From assembly GCF_009496155.1 (NCBI RefSeq), contig NZ_WIJP01000013.1, positions 4,221 to 68,220 on the forward strand: 64,000 nt of DNA, given 5' to 3'. Position 1 is the first letter of the stretch. Every line of letters begins with the position of its first letter. This DNA is from Streptococcus mitis. Lineage in GTDB: Bacteria > Bacillota > Bacilli > Lactobacillales > Streptococcaceae. The notes beneath the pieces are model-generated. The model did no database searches. It worked only from the letters and a program-made list of their open reading frames with translations, and was not told the DNA's origin. Made by a program: the position numbers and the translations under genes. Of the stretch, positions 57,933 to 64,000 are shown one piece after another.

Positions 57933-59294
57933 TTATGCAAATACCTTTTTCAAAACTTCCTGAATCGTTGTCACGCCAATGACCTGAATTTCCTTAGGCG
58001 GAGTGATTCCTGTCAAGGAATTCTTAGGTACATAAATCTTAGTAAAACCCAGTTTAGCAGCTTCATTAATGCGCTGCTCGATACGATTCACGCGCCGAAT
58101 TTCTCCTGTCAAACCAAGCTCCCCAACAAAACATTCCTGAGGATTGGTTGGCTTGTCCTTGTAGCTCGAAGCAATGGCAACTGCAACAGCTAAGTCAATG
58201 GCAGGTTCATCCAATTTGACACCGCCAGCAGATTTGAGATAGGCGTCCTGATTTTGCAAGAGAAGACCTGCCCGCTTTTCCAAAACAGCCATAATCAAGC
58301 TGGCGCGATTGAAATCAAGTCCTGTCGTCGTACGCTTGGCATTTCCAAACATGGTCGGTGTCACCAAGGCCTGAACCTCCGCCAAAATCGGACGCGTCCC
58401 TTCCATAGTCACAACGATGGACGATCCCGTAGCCCCGTCTAAACGCTCCTCTAGAAAAACTTGACTCGGATTGAAGACCTCAACCAAGCCACCCGACTGC
58501 ATCTCAAAAATCCCAATCTCATTAGTGGAACCAAAACGGTTTTTGACCGCTCTTAAAATACGGAAGGTGTGGTGGCGCTCCCCTTCAAAGTAAAGCACCG
58601 TATCCACCATATGCTCCAACATACGAGGCCCAGCCAAGGTTCCTTCCTTGGTCACATGACCTACGATAAAGATGGCAATGTTATTAGTTTTGGCCAGCTG
58701 CATAAGTTCAGCCGTCACCTCACGCACTTGAGAAACAGACCCCTGCACCCCTGAAATCTCAGGAGACATAATAGTCTGAATGGAGTCAATAATGAGGAAG
58801 TTTGGCTGGATTCTTTCTACCTCAGCTCGAACACTCTGCATATTGGTCTCTGCATAGAGATAAAACTCACTATCGATATCTCCCAAACGCTCTGCACGTA
58901 GTTTAATCTGCTGGGCAGACTCCTCCCCACTGACATAGAGAACGGTTCCCACTTGAGACAGCTGGGTCGAAACTTGTAGGAGAAGGGTTGATTTTCCAAT
59001 CCCAGGATCCCCACCGATGAGGACGAGACTTCCTGGGACCACTCCGCCTCCAAGTACACGGTTGAATTCCTCCATCTCTGTCTTGATTCGATTGACATTG
59101 ATGGAAGTCACCTCAGCCAGTTTCATGGGCTTGGTTTTCTCCCCTGTCAAGGACACACGCGCATTCTTGACCTCGGCAACCTCAACCTCTTCTACAAAGG
59201 AAGACCAAGACCCACAGTTAGGACAACGTCCCAGATATTTAGGGGAATTATACCCACAATTTTGACATACAAATGTCGCTTTTTTCTTTGCGAT
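57933..59294 (-). CDS. radA: DNA repair/branch-migration protein RadA, ATC start
   Basis: A 453-residue protein. An N-terminal C4 zinc finger ([20 protein letters not shown], next Cys two residues on) precedes the RecA-like ATPase (Walker [20 protein letters not shown] motif in [14 protein letters not shown]) and a Lon-like C-terminal domain. It promotes recombination, including during transformation. The frame is open through the zinc finger, but no ATG, GTG or TTG precedes it: AAAGAGG is followed after six bases by ATC GCA AAG. ATC is the likely start. A GTG at 59156 would omit the zinc finger. Confidence 0.9.
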   Translation of the reverse strand: MAKKKATFVCQNCGYNSPKYLGRCPNCGSWSSFVEEVEVAEVKNARVSLTGEKTKPMKLAEVTSINVNRIKTEMEEFNRVLGGGVVPGSLVLIGGDPGIGKSTLLLQVSTQLSQVGTVLYVSGEESAQQIKLRAERLGDIDSEFYLYAETNMQSVRAEVERIQPNFLIIDSIQTIMSPEISGVQGSVSQVREVTAELMQLAKTNNIAIFIVGHVTKEGTLAGPRMLEHMVDTVLYFEGERHHTFRILRAVKNRFGSTNEIGIFEMQSGGLVEVFNPSQVFLEERLDGATGSSIVVTMEGTRPILAEVQALVTPTMFGNAKRTTTGLDFNRASLIMAVLEKRAGLLLQNQDAYLKSAGGVKLDEPAIDLAVAVAIASSYKDKPTNPQECFVGELGLTGEIRRVNRIEQRINEAAKLGFTKIYVPKNSLTGITPPKEIQVIGVTTIQEVLKKVFA

Positions 59295-59307
59295 GATAAA
59301 CCTCTTT

Positions 59308-59823
59308 CTATATCTCTAACTCACACTCAATCACTTGGCAAAAATCAATCTTCTCATTTGGCACAAACTGGCGCATGAGCATTCGATGAGCAACAACTAC
59401 CACAGTCTGATGTTCTCGATACTTAGACATACATTCTAGAAAACGAGACTTCATTTCCGTAGCTGTCTCATATTGAATAGGACTATTAGGAAGTAACTCC
59501 CCCTTATTTTCTAGAAACATAGTACGAGCTTTTTCAAAATTATCTGTGCCACTTTCATAGACCTGCCATTCATGCAATAATGGCTCCACTCTCAAAGGAA
59601 GTCCCGTAGCACAAACCACATAAGAAGCCGTTTCTAAAGCTCTTGTGACTGCAGAAGATATGATTATTTCAGCTGAAGGAAGCAAGGTATTTTTGCTCAG
59701 TTTCTGGGCTTGTTGCCGTCCCTTCTCAGACAAGGGCGCCAAATCTATCCCAAATCCCGTATAAGAACGCTCCTCTATCTCACGATAATCTGGCTCACCA
59801 TGACGTACAAAGATAATCTTCAT
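59308..59823 (-). CDS. histidine phosphatase (phosphoglycerate mutase-like)
   Basis: A 171-residue member of the histidine phosphatase superfamily. [11 protein letters not shown] has the phospho-accepting histidine; [13 protein letters not shown] has the second. Substrate unknown. ATG at 59823 starts one base after the dut stop codon and gives MKIIFVRHG; longer frames into dut are not needed. Confidence 0.85.
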   Translation of the reverse strand: MKIIFVRHGEPDYREIEERSYTGFGIDLAPLSEKGRQQAQKLSKNTLLPSAEIIISSAVTRALETASYVVCATGLPLRVEPLLHEWQVYESGTDNFEKARTMFLENKGELLPNSPIQYETATEMKSRFLECMSKYREHQTVVVVAHRMLMRQFVPNEKIDFCQVIECELEI

Positions 59824-59824
59824 C

Positions 59825-60271
59825 CTAGTTCCCAGTCGATCCAAATCCACCAGTTCGAACGCCATCAGCCGCATCTCCATCTGCTATTAAGAAAGGAGCA
59901 AAGATAGCCTGGACAACACGTTCTCCAACTTCAAGAACAACCTCTTGGTCTGTGATATTCTTCATCTGAGCAAAAATATGCCCTTCATTCCCAGGATTTC
60001 CATAATAATCCCCATCAATAACCCCAACTGAATTAATTAAAACCAAGCCCTTCTTACGAGGATTTGAAGAACGATCATAGAGGTAGAGTACCTCAGTCGG
60101 CTGCATATAAGCCTTAACCCCTGTCGGAACCAAGACAATCTCTCCTGGAGCGATAACTGTGCGCACAGCAACCTTTAAGTCGTAACCAGCCGCATGCGCT
60201 GTCTCACGCTTAGGCAATAAATTTTCATCTGTAAAACTAGAAACCAATTCAAAACCACGAATTTTCATCAT
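59825..60271 (-). CDS. dut: dUTP diphosphatase
   Basis: A 148-residue trimeric-type dUTPase. AHAAGYDLKVA, YDRSSNPRKKGL, GVIDGDYYGNPGNEG and GVRTGGFGSTGN are the conserved motifs. It removes dUTP and supplies dUMP. Two adjacent ATG codons (60271 and 60268) could start it. It forms an operon with the phosphatase and radA genes. Confidence 0.93.
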   Translation of the reverse strand: MMKIRGFELVSSFTDENLLPKRETAHAAGYDLKVAVRTVIAPGEIVLVPTGVKAYMQPTEVLYLYDRSSNPRKKGLVLINSVGVIDGDYYGNPGNEGHIFAQMKNITDQEVVLEVGERVVQAIFAPFLIADGDAADGVRTGGFGSTGN

Positions 60272-60336
60272 CTTCTCTTTTCTATTATCATTTATTCTAG
60301 ATTATTCTATCTTATTTATTCGGAAAAAGCACGAAA

Positions 60337-60414
60337 AAAAGAGCACACAATTCAAATCGCTTAGGGCTGCTGGATTCCTCCCCTGACCCGCTTCACGCAG
60401 AACTGTTGCTCCAC
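60337..60414 (-). ncRNA. ffs: signal recognition particle RNA (small bacterial type)
   Basis: On the minus strand the conserved SRP RNA domain IV is clear: AAGCGGGTCAGGGGAGGAAT followed by CCAGCAGCCCTAAGC. GAGCA near the 5' end pairs with TGCTC before a T7 tract, which acts as terminator. An extended -10 TGATATAAT (hexamer 60420-60425) lies just upstream. The RNA binds Ffh for co-translational membrane targeting. Confidence 0.93.
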
Positions 60415-60454
60415 TATTTATTATATCACATTCCTATTCATTTTAAAAGCAAAA

Positions 60455-60922
60455 TTATTTTTTCCGTCTATTTCTAAAAAAGTCCTGCATAATAGCTGAG
60501 CATTCATCTTCCAAAATTCCCGTTTCAACCTCCACACGATGATTGAGACGCTCATCTGTCAAGATATCGTACAAACTCCCAGCAGCGCCAAATTTCTTGT
60601 TTTTAGCCCCATAGACCACGTTTGGAATACGGGCGAGGCCAATCGCCCCACTACACATGACACAGGGCTCAATGGTCACAAAAAGCGTGCAATCCAGCAA
60701 GCGCCAACTCTCCTCACTCAGGTTCGCATTCTCTATGGCCATAATCTCTGCATGCATAACCGCTCGTTGCAACTCTTCACGCGCATTATGCCCGCGACCA
60801 ATGATTTCTCCGTCCTTGACAATCACACAACCAATTGGAATTTCATCGTGTTCAAGAGCAATCTCAGCCTCTCTCAAAGCCTTCCTCATAAAGACTTCTT
60901 TTTCTTCAAGCGTATAATCCAT
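60455..60922 (-). CDS. tadA: tRNA-specific adenosine deaminase
   Basis: A 155-residue zinc deaminase. AVMHAEIMAIENA has the His-Ala-Glu motif and TIEPCVMCSGAIGLA the two zinc cysteines. It converts A34 of tRNA-Arg to inosine. It lies just before the SRP RNA gene, a usual arrangement in Firmicutes. Confidence 0.94.
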   Translation of the reverse strand: MDYTLEEKEVFMRKALREAEIALEHDEIPIGCVIVKDGEIIGRGHNAREELQRAVMHAEIMAIENANLSEESWRLLDCTLFVTIEPCVMCSGAIGLARIPNVVYGAKNKKFGAAGSLYDILTDERLNHRVEVETGILEDECSAIMQDFFRNRRKK

Positions 60923-60977
60923 CTCTTTTCTCTTTTCCTACTTATCGATTTTATTATTATATCATGAATCCTAATAC

Positions 60978-61078
60978 AAAAAAAGCCACCAAATTTGGTG
61001 ACTCTATAGGGAGATTATTATGAAAAAGAAAAGTTTAGGATATTTGTTACAACAAGTTAGGAGGTCTTCTTGTAACTG
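60978..61078 (-). ncRNA. Cia-dependent small RNA (csRNA/ccn family)
   Basis: About 100 bases are transcribed after a CiaR promoter. The RNA contains GACCTCCTAACTTG, complementary to Shine-Dalgarno sequences, the typical target-pairing region of csRNAs. It ends with GTCACCAAATTTGGTGGC and TTTTTTT. Pneumococcal csRNAs repress targets such as comC under control of CiaRH. Which family member it is was not decided. Confidence 0.85.
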
Positions 61079-61083
61079 TCTAT

Positions 61084-61116
61084 AGTATACCCGACCTATC
61101 TTAAACAAATCTTAAA
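61084..61116 (-). promoter_or_regulatory. CiaR-controlled promoter
   Basis: TTTAAG-N5-TTTAAG (61100-61116 on the minus strand) is an exact CiaR direct repeat and lies ten bases ahead of the -10 TATACT (61084-61089), the standard geometry. Confidence 0.88.
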
Positions 61117-61122
61117 AATTTC

Positions 61123-62500
<1,378 letters not shown>

Positions 62501-62638
62501 TCGCCTTTTTATCAAGAAGAAACAATAGAAAGATTTGCTATTTCCAACTATTAAAAAATGATTTAGAAAAATAACCAGCTATTTGTTATTATAATTCTAT
62601 AAAAAAGTAAATTTGTTCGGAAATTTACTCAAAACATC

Positions 62639-62875
62639 TCAACACGAAATAAATCCCCGATTCATTATCAATTTTTCAAGATACAAACGATAAGCAACAC
62701 GATAATGGTAAACGATAAAATCCCTACGGCACCCAATCCCATATCTAACTAAATAATAAATTAAAAATTTAAAATGAAAATGTTCCCAGTCAAAATTATC
62801 ACCAAAGAAAGTAGCATACTCTTCTTCAATATTTCTATAAAAATCCGCCATCTGCTCATAAATTTTTTGTAACAT
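62639..62875 (-). CDS. comW: competence factor ComW
   Basis: A 78-residue protein that matches ComW in length and sequence pattern (MLQKIYEQMADFYRNIEEEY start, IYYLVRYGIGCR, YHYRVAYRLYLEKLIMNRG end). ComW stabilises and activates the alternative sigma factor SigX at late-gene promoters. ATG at 62875, with AAAGGAG eight bases ahead, is the ComW start. It is an early competence gene. Confidence 0.95.
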   Translation of the reverse strand: MLQKIYEQMADFYRNIEEEYATFFGDNFDWEHFHFKFLIYYLVRYGIGCRRDFIVYHYRVAYRLYLEKLIMNRGFISC

Positions 62876-62905
62876 AATCAAAACTCCTTTTCTTTTTATG
62901 AACTT

Positions 62906-62951
62906 ATTCTAACAAAAAATTTTAATTAATCATTAATAATTCCTGAATTGT
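62906..62951 (-). promoter_or_regulatory. comW promoter with ComE half-site
   Basis: ACAATTCAG (62943-62951) is a perfect ComE half-site. At the required 21-base spacing the second half is only ATTAATTAA (62922-62930). The -10 TAGAAT (62906-62911) follows. Confidence 0.65.
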
Positions 62952-63207
62952 TAAAATACCAACCTCAACAAGAGAAAAAATAGGAAAAGTTGACAGAATA
63001 GAAACAAATATCTTACATCAAAAACAAACTATTAAATCCCTAAAAATAAAAAATTTCCTATAAATGATTTACAAAAATTATCCTTATTACAAATCATCCT
63101 GTACGATTACCATTGCATTGAATCTTTCTCAGTTTAAGCTATAAAGTGATTGAATAGAAATGAAGCACTTTATAATTATTAAAAAGAAAAGTAACTATAA
63201 TATTTGT
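62952..63207. other. gene-free AT-rich stretch
   Basis: No ORF, RNA gene or clear hairpin was recognised between the comW promoter and the ISL3 remnant. Confidence 0.5.
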
Positions 63208-63416
63208 GGCTCTATAATATTTGTAGTGGGTAAATCCCCTATGGATATTATGGAGCCTATTTTGTTGTAGAAAAAAAGTCCCATAAAATCTATAATGAAA
63301 AGCGACAAAACAACTCATTAGAAAGAATCATATGGAACAATTACATTTTATCACAAAATTACTAGACATTAAAGACCCTAATATCCAAATTATGGATGTT
63401 GTTAATATGGGGTAAC
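63208..63416 (+). mobile_element. ISL3-family (IS1167-like) 5' remnant
   Basis: It begins with an imperfect palindrome (GGCTCTATAATATTTG / CTATGGATATTATGGAGCC). ATG at 63332 encodes MEQLHFITKLLDIKDPNIQI and a few more residues matching the start of IS1167 transposase, then stops at 63413. Only 27 codons remain. Confidence 0.75.
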
Positions 63417-63522
63417 TTCTCAAAGTAACTTCCACTTGCCCAACCGAAGTGGAAATTAGTCTAAAACGGATTTTTATGGTGGAATTAAGTGTGAGACGTT
63501 TGAGTTAGAAATGAGGTCCACT

Positions 63523-64000
63523 ATGACAAAACATAAACACCTTACCCTTTCAGACCGTAATGATATCCAATTAGGCTTAGAGCGCGGTGAAACCTTCAAA
63601 ACTATCGGGCAACTTATTCTAAAAGACCCGACTACTGTTTCTAAAGAAGTCAAGCGAAACAGACAAGTCCGAGAGTCTACATGCCATAACCTTCCTTGCC
63701 CTCTACTCGATAAGGCTCCCTTTGTCTGTAATGGGTGCCCTAAAAGAAGACAAAATTGTGGCTATCAGAAAATCTTCTACCTCGCTAAACAAGCTCAAAA
63801 GCAGTACGAACAAACTCTTGTTGAAGCTCGTGAAGGAACTCCTCTCAATTCCAAGACCTTCTGGGACATGGACAAAGTCATTTCTGATGGGGTTAAAAAG
63901 GGACAACACATCTATCATATTCTCAAAACTCACAACCTTGACGTCAGCTCCTCAACTGTCTATCGACACATCCGAAAAGGATACCTATCTATCGCTCCGA
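63523..64000 (+). CDS. IS30-family transposase, 5' part
   Basis: The frame is open to the window edge (159 codons visible). HLTLSDRNDIQLGLERGETF and DPTTVSKEVKRNR form the IS30 N-terminal helix-turn-helix. A cysteine-rich part (CHNLPC, CNGCPKRRQNCGY) and SSSTVYRHIRKGYL follow. The DDE catalytic part lies outside. ATG at 63523 has GAGG; another in-frame ATG lies at 63511. The frame is intact as far as seen, so the element may be active. Confidence 0.88.
   Translation, partial: MTKHKHLTLSDRNDIQLGLERGETFKTIGQLILKDPTTVSKEVKRNRQVRESTCHNLPCPLLDKAPFVCNGCPKRRQNCGYQKIFYLAKQAQKQYEQTLVEAREGTPLNSKTFWDMDKVISDGVKKGQHIYHILKTHNLDVSSSTVYRHIRKGYLSIAP

Noticed and set aside
61019..61084. Plus-strand 21-codon ORF (MKKKSLGYLLQQVRRSSCNC...) with GGGAGATT before its ATG
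   Set aside because: It is the complement of a csRNA with its own CiaR promoter and terminator; no plus-strand promoter is seen.
63703..63933. Minus-strand 76-codon ORF at the right end
   Set aside because: It lies wholly within the IS30 transposase frame on the other strand and shows no independent features.

Overview
This window is chromosomal DNA of a Streptococcus of the pneumoniae/mitis/pseudopneumoniae group. The evidence is comW, comA and comB with ComE-type promoters, bgaC and strH, five BOX elements, two RUP elements, an IS630-Spn1 remnant, a Cia-dependent small RNA and the characteristic order purA-tadA-dut-radA-prs-polA-recO-plsX-acpP-comAB-purCLFMN-purH-purD-purEK-purB-strH-bga-galM-trk. 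In related genomes this stretch lies close to the replication origin. Here it reads in reverse, so most genes are on the minus strand and the origin-proximal end is to the right.

Layout from left to right. 1-2330: 5' part of a large surface protein, a divergent XRE regulator, a RUP and a decayed IS630. 2373-4431: potassium uptake pair. 4465-13637: nucleoside phosphorylase, then the galactoside operon (BgaC beta-galactosidase, mannose-family PTS IIB-IIC-IID-IIA, AgaS isomerase, GalM) with its GntR regulator. 13936-17463: StrH surface hexosaminidase. 17519-35688: the purine genes, interrupted by an AT-rich RNase H-RnlA-RnlB toxin/defence module (18846-21305) and by a mosaic junction with an extra acetyltransferase gene and a purH'-purN' chimera (26338-27161). 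35858-39373: ComB and ComA, the competence-pheromone exporter. 39607-46826: a bacteriocin island with a circular bacteriocin operon, a peptide-sensor-like regulator, a two-peptide bacteriocin candidate, several tiny membrane proteins and a tandem array of tiny ORFs. 46861-62875: housekeeping genes (acpP, plsX, recO, aminotransferase, polA, prs, radA, dut, tadA, purA), two small RNA genes and comW. 63208-64000: ISL3 remnant and the start of an IS30-family transposase.

The strongest candidate for an undescribed system is at 46071-46747. Six consecutive 16-codon ORFs, each with its own Shine-Dalgarno sequence, repeat every 124-126 bases and encode aromatic, cationic peptides (consensus like MFISMFYPWFTKLFFK). 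A seventh, degenerate copy follows. The array lies directly upstream of, and probably on the same transcript as, a double-glycine bacteriocin pair. Other leads are a dedicated RNase H encoded with RnlA/RnlB, a 17-codon hydrophobic ORF between a PlcR/TprA-like regulator and the circular bacteriocin gene, direct repeats (duplicated comAB promoter/terminator DNA) bounding the circular bacteriocin cassette, an ATC start codon for radA, and possible leaderless starts for polA and trkH.

All family assignments come from reading motifs in the translated sequence. No database search was run.
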